Source: Candidatus Limivicinus faecipullorum | Lineage (GTDB): Bacteria > Bacillota > Clostridia > Oscillospirales > Oscillospiraceae | Direction: 5' to 3' | Length of the DNA: 16,232 bases | Assembly (NCBI GenBank): GCA_018711755.1 | Contig: DVHY01000212.1 | Location: 1-16,232 of the forward strand | Shown: positions 1-6,701 of the stretch, piece by piece | How positions within the stretch are numbered: the first letter of the stretch is position 1 | Layout of the letters: every line of letters starts with the position of its first letter | The notes under the pieces: generated by a model | Database searches by the model: none | What the model saw: only the letters and a program-made list of their open reading frames with translations | Told to the model about the DNA's origin: nothing | Made by a program: the position numbers and the translations under genes

Positions 1-45
1 AACGAGACTTATCTGCAAAGTATTTTGCGGATGAGTCTCGTTTTT
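1..45 (+). terminator. Rho-independent terminator at the window edge
   Basis: Bases 1-19 pair with 24-42 as a nearly perfect 19-bp stem with two G-T wobbles and a GTAT loop. A run of five T follows at 41-45. It ends a transcript whose gene lies before the window, or it is the terminator half of a leader that controls the next gene, which begins only about 30 bp later. The stem may extend further left, outside the window. Confidence 0.85.
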
Positions 46-75
46 CACAGCTTTTATCTGGGAGGAGATAGGTTT

Positions 76-1017
76 ATGGATATGTTCCTGTGTCTTATGC
101 TGTTTGCAGTAGGTATTGCCCTGGTAGTTAAAGGCGGGGATGCTTTTGTGGATGCGGCCGGCTGGATTGCCAAAGCCATGGATATACCGACTTTCATCAT
201 AGGCGCCACCATAGTGAGCCTTGCTACCACTATGCCGGAGATGATAGTCTCAGTAATGGCCGCTGCCGGCGGGAAGGTCGACATGGCTATAGGCAATGCC
301 GTAGGCTCGGTGATAGCCAACACGGGACTCATCATGGCCGTTGCCATGGTGGCCATGAGTATCCCTTGCAGCAGGAAAAAATATCTGCCCCAATGCCTGC
401 TGCTGATAGCCGCCTCTGGGGTGCTGCTGGTGGGGTGCAGAGACGGCAGGCTCAGCATACTCTGGAGCTTTGCGCTCATTGCCATCTTCCTGCTGTTTAT
501 GGGGGAAAACCTGCGCCGGGCCAAAAGCGAGATGAAAAGCGCCCAGGACCACCAGAGCGTGGACAGAAAGGCCCTGGCGGGCAATGTGGGGAAGTTCCTC
601 CTGGCCGCCGCCGCAATAATTCTGGGCAGCCGCTTCATGGTGGACAACGGCAGCCGCATCGCCGTGCTGCTGGGAGTCCCGGAGCGGATCGTTGCCCTGA
701 CTTTGGTGGCCATTGGCACCTCGCTGCCGGAGCTGGTGACTACCCTTACGGCCATAGTGAAAAAGGAATCCGCTCTGTCCATAGGAAATATCATCGGGGC
801 CAATATCATTGACCTGTCATTGATTCTGCCCATATCTTCCCTGGCGGCGGGAGAGCCCCTGCCCGTGTCCGCCCAGAGCTTGAAAATGGACCTGCCCGCC
901 TGCCTGCTGATAAGCCTCATGGCCATGCTACCGCTGATGCTCAGGGAGAGGGCTTCAAAATTGCAGGGCGCTGTTCTTATGGCCGCCTATGGGCTGTATC
1001 TGGCTATGGTACTGTAA
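76..1017 (+). CDS. CaxA/YrbG-type Na+/Ca2+ exchanger (cation antiporter)
   Basis: This is an integral membrane protein of 313 aa that most likely exchanges Ca2+ for Na+ (or H+) across the cytoplasmic membrane. It shows the two inverted alpha-repeats typical of the family. The first has GATIVSLATTMPEM followed by AIGNAVGSVIAN; the second has ALTLVAIGTSLPEL followed by SIGNIIGANIIDLS. The acidic residue in each (L/M)PE motif is the expected cation ligand. About ten hydrophobic segments fill the chain, and its length is normal for the YrbG family. An upstream in-frame ATG at 25 would place the start inside the terminator hairpin. The ATG at 76 has GGAGGAGA at 61-68 with ideal spacing, so I chose that. 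The ion specificity cannot be read from sequence. The gene converges on thrB and ends at a shared terminator. Confidence 0.9.
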   Translation: MDMFLCLMLFAVGIALVVKGGDAFVDAAGWIAKAMDIPTFIIGATIVSLATTMPEMIVSVMAAAGGKVDMAIGNAVGSVIANTGLIMAVAMVAMSIPCSRKKYLPQCLLLIAASGVLLVGCRDGRLSILWSFALIAIFLLFMGENLRRAKSEMKSAQDHQSVDRKALAGNVGKFLLAAAAIILGSRFMVDNGSRIAVLLGVPERIVALTLVAIGTSLPELVTTLTAIVKKESALSIGNIIGANIIDLSLILPISSLAAGEPLPVSAQSLKMDLPACLLISLMAMLPLMLRERASKLQGAVLMAAYGLYLAMVL

Positions 1018-1039
1018 GGGTGAAAGTACATATGAATAT

Positions 1040-1076
1040 AAATAAGCGGAAGACCCGCCGGGTCTTCCGCTTATTT
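1040..1076. terminator. Bidirectional terminator between exchanger gene and thrB
   Basis: A perfect 17-bp inverted repeat (1040-1056 with 1060-1076) has a 3-nt GCC loop. The A/T-rich outer arms give a U-rich tail in both directions. It lies between the stop of the rightward exchanger gene (1017) and the stop of the leftward thrB (1099), so it should serve both convergent transcripts. Confidence 0.92.
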
Positions 1077-1098
1077 GTTTATCACAACTTTGCTCCGC

Positions 1099-1977
1099 TT
1101 ATATGCAGCGGGCGCCCTGGTGGTCCACAGCCAGCTCCCGGATGTCCCAGGAGTGCTCCAGGCCCTGAGCGGCCTCTTTCAGCCCGGCGGCCAGGGAACC
1201 GTCCCTGGTGAGGCAGAGCAGGGTGGGGCCGGCACCGCTGATGCAGAAGGCGTCACAGCCCAGCTCATGGGCCATTTGCCGCAGCTTATCGCTTTCATTG
1301 ATGAGAGGAAAGCGGTAGGGCTGGTGGAAGGCGTCCTCCAAACAGAGGGCAATGAGCTCCTCATCCCCCAACTCCATGGCCTTTGGCAGCAGCGCAAGAC
1401 GGGACAGCTGGCCCACGGCGGTTTTGAAGGGCAGGGACTGGGGCAGCACCGAACGGGCGGCGTGGGTGCTCAGGGGAAAGTCCGGGGACATGAGCACAAA
1501 GCGCAGCTCAGGATGGACGGGGTAGGAGACGGTGTACACCTGACCGCCCACGGACATGGAGGCGGTGAGACCGCCGAAAAAGGCCGGAGCCAGATTGTCC
1601 GGATGGCCCTCGATGGGGGTGACTATGCTCAGCAGCTCCTCCCGGGAGAGGCCAAAGCCCCCCAGAACATTCGCGCCCAGAGCTCCGGCGGCTATCATGG
1701 CGGCGGAGGAGCCCAGACCCCGGCACACCGGGATATCCGCCCAGATGTCTATATGCACTCCGGGGACTTCCCGGCCGAAATGCTCATACAGGGCCTTGAA
1801 GCCCTGATAGGCCAGATTCTCCGGAGTCTGATACTCCGCCTCGCAGCCGCTGAAGCTCAGTCCATCGGCCGGGCTGAAGCTGAGGGTATTGTAAAGGCCC
1901 AGGGCGCAGCCCATGGTATCAAAGCCCACGCCCAGGTTGGCGGTGGTAGCAGGGACGCGGACGCTCACTTTTTCCAT
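1099..1977 (-). CDS. thrB: Homoserine kinase
   Basis: ThrB is a cytosolic GHMP-family kinase that phosphorylates L-homoserine to O-phosphohomoserine, the step before threonine synthase. The 292-aa protein starts with SVRVPATTANLGVGFD, the substrate-side N-terminal block. It carries the GHMP ATP-binding loop GLGSSAA at about residues 87-93 and the C-terminal motif ISGAGPT. Its length fits the family (about 290-310 aa). It is the downstream gene of the thrC-thrB operon: its start overlaps the thrC end by 13 bp, which suggests translational coupling. Ten of the eleven arginine codons I read are CGN, as in thrC. The transcript ends at the inverted repeat at 1040-1076. Confidence 0.96.
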   Translation of the reverse strand: MEKVSVRVPATTANLGVGFDTMGCALGLYNTLSFSPADGLSFSGCEAEYQTPENLAYQGFKALYEHFGREVPGVHIDIWADIPVCRGLGSSAAMIAAGALGANVLGGFGLSREELLSIVTPIEGHPDNLAPAFFGGLTASMSVGGQVYTVSYPVHPELRFVLMSPDFPLSTHAARSVLPQSLPFKTAVGQLSRLALLPKAMELGDEELIALCLEDAFHQPYRFPLINESDKLRQMAHELGCDAFCISGAGPTLLCLTRDGSLAAGLKEAAQGLEHSWDIRELAVDHQGARCI

Positions 1978-3437
1978 ACTTTTTCTGCCGCCTTTTCCAA
2001 TACATAATTTTTCATGGCACTTTTGGACACACAGTCAAAGTGCAGCCGGGGACGCCGGCGCAGGCCCCGGAGATTTTCCGGCATGGGTACGCCGGTAAAT
2101 TGCTCTATGCGGTCCATCAGGGCGAACTCGTCTCCCGTATGCTCCAGCTTAAGAGCCTCCATCAGGGCTCCGGGGAATTTATAGGGAGAGGCGGTGGAGA
2201 GCACCACCACGGGAGCATGGCCGGGGTTGGCGGCTTTATACTGCTGAGCCACATTCCAGGCCACGGCGGTGTGGGTATCCATAAGGTAATGGTGCTCCTG
2301 CCAGACGGAAGAGATGGTCTCCACGGTGGAGATATCGTCACACCAGGCGGCAAAGAAACGCTGCTGGGCCTTCTTCAATAGTTCAGGGGGCAGCTGATAG
2401 CCGGAGTCCTTATCCAGCCGGGACATGAGGGAGGAAACCAGCCGACAGTCCCCTGAGAGGTAATACAAAAGACGCTCCAGATTGCTGGAGACGAGGATAT
2501 CCATGGAAGGGGAGAGGCTGCGGTGGAAGGGACGGCGCCGGTCATAGATGCCGGTGCGGAAAAAGTCCGTCAGCACATTGTTCACATTGGAAGCGCAGAC
2601 CAGGCGGCCTACAGGCAGGCCCAGCTCCCCGGCAATGTAGCCCGCCAGAATGTCGCCGAAATTGCCGGTGGGCACCACAAAGTCCAACTTGTCACCCAGG
2701 GAGATACGGCCCAGCCGGAGCATGGAGGCATAAGCCGAGAAGTAATACACCACTTGGGGCACCAGGCGGCCGATGTTGATGGAGTTTGCAGAGGACAGCC
2801 GCAGACTGCCGGAGAGCTGGGAAAAAATCTGCTTGACCCCGGTCTGGGCATCGTCAAAATTGCCCTCCACGGCACAGACCTTCACATTGTCCCCCACCTG
2901 GCTGAGCATCTGGGCTTCCTGCACGGGGCTGACCCCGGATTTGGGATAGAAGACGATTATACGTATGCCGGGCACATCGTGAAAGCCTTCCATGGCGGCT
3001 TTACCGGTATCGCCGCTGGTGGCGGTTAGGATGAGCACGTCCTCCGTCTCCCCGCACTTTTCCCCGGCGGCCTTCATCAGATGGGGCAGCAGGCAGAGGG
3101 CCATGTCCTTGAAGGCGCTGGTGGGGCCATGGAAGAGCTCCAGCACGGCATCATCCCCCACGGCCTTCAGAGGAGTGAGCTCGGGGGAGCTGAAGCGGTT
3201 TTCATAGGCGGTGCGCACCAGGGCAAGGGCTTCCTCCCGGCTCAGGTCATAGAGCAGGGCGGAGACTATATCTGCGGCCATGCCGTAATAGTCCTGTTTG
3301 AGGGTGCTGCGCCAGTCAAAATTCAGGGAGCGGAGCTCCGGCAGGACATACAGCCCCCCATCCGGCGCCAGGCCCTGGAGCACGGCATGGGAGGGGTCGG
3401 TTTTTATCTTTGATGAACGGGTGCTTTGGTAGTTCAT
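1965..3437 (-). CDS. thrC: Threonine synthase (PLP-dependent)
   Basis: ThrC converts O-phosphohomoserine and water to threonine and phosphate using pyridoxal phosphate. The 490-aa protein begins MNYQSTR, the usual N-terminus. The PLP lysine is in the block FHGPTSAFKDMAL (about K110), and the phosphate-binding loop TATSGDTGKAA is near residues 138-148. Its length and domain order match the longer E. coli/yeast-type synthases. An ATG ten codons upstream (3467) is in frame, but the ATG at 3437 has GGAGG five bases ahead and matches the family start, so I prefer it. The gene leads an operon with thrB and has its own promoter at 3482-3510. Of roughly 27 arginine codons read, none is AGA or AGG, unlike the phage packaging genes to the right. 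Confidence 0.96.
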   Translation of the reverse strand: MNYQSTRSSKIKTDPSHAVLQGLAPDGGLYVLPELRSLNFDWRSTLKQDYYGMAADIVSALLYDLSREEALALVRTAYENRFSSPELTPLKAVGDDAVLELFHGPTSAFKDMALCLLPHLMKAAGEKCGETEDVLILTATSGDTGKAAMEGFHDVPGIRIIVFYPKSGVSPVQEAQMLSQVGDNVKVCAVEGNFDDAQTGVKQIFSQLSGSLRLSSANSINIGRLVPQVVYYFSAYASMLRLGRISLGDKLDFVVPTGNFGDILAGYIAGELGLPVGRLVCASNVNNVLTDFFRTGIYDRRRPFHRSLSPSMDILVSSNLERLLYYLSGDCRLVSSLMSRLDKDSGYQLPPELLKKAQQRFFAAWCDDISTVETISSVWQEHHYLMDTHTAVAWNVAQQYKAANPGHAPVVVLSTASPYKFPGALMEALKLEHTGDEFALMDRIEQFTGVPMPENLRGLRRRPRLHFDCVSKSAMKNYVLEKAAEKVWKK

Positions 3438-3481
3438 AAGGGCCTCCATTCTGTCGGGAAAAAACATAACAACTTTACTGG

Positions 3482-3510
3482 ATGATATGATATTTACGGG
3501 AAAAAGTCAA
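3482..3510 (-). promoter_or_regulatory. Sigma-A-type promoter of thrC-thrB
   Basis: On the minus strand TTGACT (3510-3505) is separated by exactly 17 nt from TATCAT (3487-3482), each 5 of 6 to consensus. Transcription should start near 3475, giving a leader of about 38 nt before the thrC ATG at 3437. I see no T-box or leader peptide in that short leader. The -35 touches the base of the terminator stem of the neighbouring immA operon. Confidence 0.75.
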
Positions 3511-3537
3511 GGGACGCAGAACATATCTGCGTCCCTT
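3502..3537 (-). terminator. Rho-independent terminator of the xre-immA operon
   Basis: Bases 3509-3520 pair with 3526-3537 as a perfect 12-bp stem with a 5-nt loop (ACATA). Read on the minus strand it is followed by TTGACTTTTT. It lies eight bases after the immA stop and insulates thrC from the phage regulator transcript. It also marks the approximate left edge of the phage element. Confidence 0.85.
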
Positions 3538-3544
3538 TATCTGT

Positions 3545-3889
3545 TTAAAAATACAGACTGTCCAGGTCCAGGCGCTGCTGGGCGCAGAGATTCCTCAGCC
3601 AACGCTCCAGCGCCGCCTCGGAAGCAAAGCAGGGAATATAGCCCTCCGGGGGGTGCAGCACCACGTTTACATGCTCTCCCTCCGCCTGGCGCTCCATCAG
3701 GCTTATGGGCATGTCCAGATAAAAATGCTCCCGGCGGATATGGGCCAGCTCGTGCTCCAAAACCTCCTGCCGCCTCCGGGGAGGCAGAAGACTGTTTATA
3801 TAAATGTCAAAGCTGCCGTCGTCATTGAGGACGCTGACCCCCTCTACCTTCCTGGGCAGCTCCACAAGACGCAGATAATAATCAGTCAT
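3545..3889 (-). CDS. ImmA/IrrE-family metallopeptidase
   Basis: This 114-aa protein has the zinc-protease signature HELAH at residues 46-50, inside EVLEHELAHIRREHF. The glutamate in MERQAE (about residue 66) is a candidate third zinc ligand. Its short length and position directly after an XRE repressor gene match ImmA-type anti-repressors. In the known ICEBs1 and phage systems these cleave the partner repressor after DNA damage or a cell signal, switching on the element. Its ATG overlaps the end of the regulator gene by 8 bp, so the two are probably co-translated. A terminator follows at once. The cleavage target being the adjacent XRE protein is an inference from gene order. No secretion signal is present; it should act in the cytoplasm. 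Confidence 0.85.
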   Translation of the reverse strand: MTDYYLRLVELPRKVEGVSVLNDDGSFDIYINSLLPPRRRQEVLEHELAHIRREHFYLDMPISLMERQAEGEHVNVVLHPPEGYIPCFASEAALERWLRNLCAQQRLDLDSLYF

Positions 3890-4238
3890 TTCCCCTCAGC
3901 GCCTTTATTATTTTTACCGCCTGACGCAGGTCCTCAGGACTGGCGTCCTTGGCCAGAGAAAAAAGCATGCGCATGTCCTCGTTCTCCCGCAGCGCCGTCA
4001 GCATCTGGGTCAGCTCGTTGCCGGCGGCGGGGGCCGGCTCCTCCGTTTCCCCCATGAGATAGTCGGGACTGGTGCCCAGAATCTCCGCCACCTGGCGGAG
4101 CTGGTCCGGGCTGGGCTGGGATTTATGCTGCTTCCAATCCTGGCAGAGGGTGGCGCTGCGGCCCAGAGACTGGGCAATGAACTTCTTGGTTATGCCCTTG
4201 GAGCGGCGCAGCTGTTCAAACCTGTCATAATCGAACAA
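3882..4238 (-). CDS. XRE-family (HTH) repressor-like regulator
   Basis: An N-terminal helix-turn-helix domain covers roughly residues 5-58 (FEQLRRSKGITKKFIAQSLGRS, then LRQVAEILGTSPDYLMGE), followed by a short charged tail. It probably represses the divergent phage operon and its own gene by binding the AATCTTAA-type boxes in the intergenic region. The frame stays open to a GTG at 4262, but that codon has no Shine-Dalgarno. A TTG at 4238 has GAGGTGAG just upstream and gives the typical start (M)FDYDRFEQLR, so I place the start there (118 aa). Gene order regulator then ImmA-type protease is the classic ImmR-ImmA switch. Its arginine codons are mostly CGN, like the chromosomal genes rather than the terminase genes. 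Confidence 0.85.
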   Translation of the reverse strand: MFDYDRFEQLRRSKGITKKFIAQSLGRSATLCQDWKQHKSQPSPDQLRQVAEILGTSPDYLMGETEEPAPAAGNELTQMLTALRENEDMRMLFSLAKDASPEDLRQAVKIIKALRGND

Positions 4239-4477
4239 AAGGCTCACCTCATTTATGTACACATTAACGAATCTTAAAAAAGCAAGAACAGAGACTAGAA
4301 AATCTTAACAAAATAGGATATACTTGGCCACGTCAGCGAGAGACATAAGCTGAAAAAACCGGGCGGCACAGGCATTACCTGTTTCAATACTATAGGAGAC
4401 CGGGAGATTTGTCAACAAAAAATCTTAAAAAATGGGAAAACAATCTGTAAATAATTAGAATCAAAGGAGATGTAGGC
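4239..4477. promoter_or_regulatory. Divergent control region between repressor and phage operon
   Basis: This A/T-rich gap has no credible gene. It must hold the promoters for the leftward regulator pair and the rightward virion operon, but I could not place either with confidence. Weak candidates are a TACTAT -10 at 4388-4393 (poor -35) and a TTGTCA -35-like box at 4409-4414, both rightward. It carries repeated 12-bp boxes, listed separately, and a small inverted repeat AGATTT (4405-4410) / AAATCT (4420-4425) that overlaps the third box. Confidence 0.7.
4270..4453. repeat. Four direct 12-bp boxes, likely repressor operators
   Basis: AATCTTAAAAAA occurs at 4270-4281 and identically at 4421-4432. 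AATCTTAACAAA (one change) is at 4301-4312, and a weaker copy AATCTGTAAATA (9 of 12) is at 4442-4453. The boxes form two pairs: starts 31 bp apart near the regulator start and 21 bp apart just ahead of the phage operon's ribosome binding site. Both spacings are close to whole helical turns. This fits one repressor controlling both directions; binding itself is an inference. Confidence 0.6.
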
Positions 4478-4597
4478 GTGGTCCAGATAGGAGACGACCC
4501 CATTATCAGCGCAATGGAGCGCAGCGGATATCCGCCCTGGTTCCGGGAGGGAACCGGGGAAGAGAGGGAAGGAGGAGAGGAACATGGCCAGTTATAA
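4478..4597 (+). CDS. Small first ORF of the phage operon (39 aa)
   Basis: A GTG start at 4478 is preceded by AAAGGAGA (4463-4470) at ideal spacing, and opens a 39-aa frame beginning VVQIGDDPIISAMERSGYPP. The DDPII...ERSGYP segment resembles short conserved peptides I associate with this position in clostridial prophages, but I know no function. The frame ends 14 bp inside the next gene, an overlap usual in phage operons. The C-terminal half is rich in Glu and Gly and looks disordered. It could instead act only as a leader that couples translation into the next gene. Confidence 0.55.
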   Translation: MVQIGDDPIISAMERSGYPPWFREGTGEEREGGEEHGQL

Positions 4598-4835
4598 AAA
4601 GCTCTGCTGGACCATGGCGGATGTGAAGTGCCCCTTTTACAAAAGGGACAGCCGGCAGGAGAGAAGCATCAGCTGCGAGGGCTTTGACCAGGGCAGCACC
4701 GTGGAGACCAGATTCAAAAACCTTGAGCTCAGGGAAAAACACATGGGCTGCTACTGTGCCGGGCGCTTTCAGCTCTGCCCCATTTACAAGAGTACCTATG
4801 AGACCAAATACAGAGAGGACGGAGCAGAGGCATGA
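4584..4835 (+). CDS. Small Cys-rich phage protein, possible zinc-binding
   Basis: This 83-aa protein has six cysteines (C8, C16, C31, C56, C58, C65) in the pattern CxxxxxxxC, then CEG, then CYC and C, which suggests a small metal-binding fold. A helical stretch (TRFKNLELREKHMGCYC) lies between the Cys groups. GGAGAGG lies shortly before the ATG. It overlaps the small-terminase start by four bases (ATGA), so it is coupled to packaging genes. Proteins of this shape commonly precede the small terminase in Firmicutes prophages; a role in transcription or packaging is possible but unproved. I do not recognise a named family. Confidence 0.75.
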   Translation: MASYKKLCWTMADVKCPFYKRDSRQERSISCEGFDQGSTVETRFKNLELREKHMGCYCAGRFQLCPIYKSTYETKYREDGAEA

Positions 4836-5224
4836 GCAGGGAGGCGGGAAGAGACTGGGAGAGGATACGGCGGGAATATGTGGGCTCCTCCCTGAGTCTC
4901 AGGGCTCTGGCGGAAAAGGAGGGAGTGAGTCTCAGCACCCTGGAAAAACGCTGCGGCAGAGAGGGCTGGCAGCAGCTGAGAAAGCAGAGACAGCTGGAGC
5001 TGGGCTCGGCAAGGCTGGAGCAGGTGGCGGACAAGCTGCTGAACAGTATTTCCCGGACTCTGGACCAGGGAGGAAACCTGGAGGCCAGAGATTACAAGGC
5101 CCTCACCTCCGCAGTAAAGGAGCTGGGGGAGATAAGGGAACAGCTTTGCTCCGCTTCGCCGAAAGGAGAAAGAGAGACGCTGGAGGTGCTCCTCGCCCCG
5201 GAACTGGAGGAGCTGAGCGGATGA
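4832..5224 (+). CDS. terS: Phage terminase small subunit
   Basis: This is the DNA-recognition subunit that would bind the phage packaging site and hand DNA to the large terminase. The 130-aa protein has an N-terminal helix-turn-helix (about residues 20-42: SLSLRALAEKEGVSLSTLEK, then RCGREGW), followed by a long helical, probably oligomerising region. This is the usual small-terminase plan, and its place directly before terL supports it. Start ATG at 4832 overlaps the upstream stop. Most of its arginines are encoded by AGA or AGG, in sharp contrast to thrC and thrB. The DNA site it binds (pac or cos) cannot be located from this window. Confidence 0.85.
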   Translation: MSREAGRDWERIRREYVGSSLSLRALAEKEGVSLSTLEKRCGREGWQQLRKQRQLELGSARLEQVADKLLNSISRTLDQGGNLEARDYKALTSAVKELGEIREQLCSASPKGERETLEVLLAPELEELSG

Positions 5225-5237
5225 GGGGGCGGCGGCT

Positions 5238-6674
5238 ATGCCCAGGCTGGTGATACCACGCCCCAGTGAAAAGCAGAGGCAGTTCATGGCCGACAGACAC
5301 AAATATGTGGGCTACGGCGGAGCCAGAGGCGGAGGAAAAAGCTGGGCCGTGCGCATAAAGGCGGTGCTGCTGTGCCTGAGATATTCCGGGATAAAGGTGA
5401 TGATAGTCCGCAAGACCTACAGGGAGCTGAGGGAAAACCACATCCTTCCCCTGTGCCAGCTCCTGCACTGTATGGGGGAGAAGGAAGAGAGGATTGCCCA
5501 GTACTCCGACAGCCGGAAGGAGATAGACTTTCCCAACGGCAGCAGGATACTCTTCCGCTACTGCGACAGCGACAGAGACAGCCTGCGCTTCCAGGGGACG
5601 GAAGTGGATGTGCTCTTCGTGGACGAGGCCACCCAGCAGAGCGAGGAGAAAATGGACGCTCTGAAAGCCTGCGTCCGGGGCGTGAACGCCTTCCCCAAGC
5701 GTATCTACTACACCTGCAATCCCGGCGGCGAGGGCCACGGCTGGGTGAAAAGGCTCTTTATTGACAAACGCTACAGGGAAAACGAGAGGGCTGAGGAGCA
5801 CAGCTTCATCCAGGCCCTGGTCACAGACAACAAGGCCCTGATGGAGGCCGACCCGGAATACATAAGGCAGCTGGAGGCCTTGCCCGCCAAACTGCGGGAG
5901 GCCTGGCTCCACGGGAACTGGGATATTTTTGAGGGGCAGTTCTTCGAGGACTTCCGCACCGAGCCGGACATGAAAGCGGCAAGACAGGCCGGGTGCAGGC
6001 TCTCCGCGGAGGAGCTGAGGCAGCAGCGGCGCTGGGTACACGTTATAGAGCCCTTTGACATTGCCTCCGGCAGCAGGCGGGGCTGGAAGCTGATGCGCTC
6101 CTACGACTTCGGCTACGGCAAGCCCTTCTCCTGCGCCTGGTGGGCCATCGACTACGACGGCGTTTTATACCGTATCCTGGAGCTCTACGGCTGCACCGAC
6201 AGCCCCAACGAGGGCATACGCTGGACCCCAGACCAGCAGTTCCAGGAGATCGCCAGGATAGAGAGGGAACACCCCTGGCTGAGGGGGAGATACATTGAGG
6301 GAGTGGCTGACCCGGCTATCTGGGACGCCAGCCGGGGAGAGAGCATTGCGGACACGGCGGCAAAATACGGCCTGGTCTTTATCCCCGGGGACAACCAGAG
6401 GATACCCGGCTGGATGCAGTGCCATTACCGCTTGCAGTTCGACGCCCAGGGCTACAGCAGAATGTATGTCTTCTCCAACTGCAAGGCCTTTATCCGCACC
6501 ATACCCCTTATGATGTATCACAAGCACAGGCCGGAGGACCTGGACACGGAGCTGGAAGACCATGCGGCCGACGAGTGGAGATACCTGTGCATGTCCTGCC
6601 CCGTGGCGCCCCTGCGGCCGGTGGCGGAGAAAAGCTATATGAACGACCCCCTGAACCAGTTCAAAAGAGGCTGA
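5238..6674 (+). CDS. terL: Phage terminase large subunit (ATPase-nuclease)
   Basis: This motor pumps DNA through the portal and cuts it. The 478-aa protein has all expected parts: Walker A GGARGGGKS at about 27-35, Walker B VLFVDEA at about 125-131 with catalytic E130, and the coupling motif YYTCNPGG at about 157-164. The C-terminal RNase H-like nuclease has acidic residues in RSYDFGYG (D290), ADPAIWD (D358) and DHAADEWRY (D446). No motif is missing, so the enzyme should be active. It starts 13 bases after terS with a GAGGGGG-type ribosome site. The final part ends near SYMNDPLNQF. It is a Terminase_3/6-like protein; whether packaging is headful cannot be judged here. Confidence 0.95.
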   Translation: MPRLVIPRPSEKQRQFMADRHKYVGYGGARGGGKSWAVRIKAVLLCLRYSGIKVMIVRKTYRELRENHILPLCQLLHCMGEKEERIAQYSDSRKEIDFPNGSRILFRYCDSDRDSLRFQGTEVDVLFVDEATQQSEEKMDALKACVRGVNAFPKRIYYTCNPGGEGHGWVKRLFIDKRYRENERAEEHSFIQALVTDNKALMEADPEYIRQLEALPAKLREAWLHGNWDIFEGQFFEDFRTEPDMKAARQAGCRLSAEELRQQRRWVHVIEPFDIASGSRRGWKLMRSYDFGYGKPFSCAWWAIDYDGVLYRILELYGCTDSPNEGIRWTPDQQFQEIARIEREHPWLRGRYIEGVADPAIWDASRGESIADTAAKYGLVFIPGDNQRIPGWMQCHYRLQFDAQGYSRMYVFSNCKAFIRTIPLMMYHKHRPEDLDTELEDHAADEWRYLCMSCPVAPLRPVAEKSYMNDPLNQFKRG

Positions 6675-6701
6675 GAGCGGGGAGAGAAAAGGAGCGTAAA
6701 C

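Noticed and set aside
1075..2007. A 310-aa open frame on the plus strand
   Set aside because: It is antisense to thrB over almost its whole length. thrB has clear GHMP kinase motifs; the plus frame is a low-complexity Gly/Gln/His product typical of GC-rich shadows.
3500..3545. An attL site at the left edge of the element
   Set aside because: No direct repeat partner can be tested because the right end lies outside the window, and there is no tRNA or other usual integration target here.
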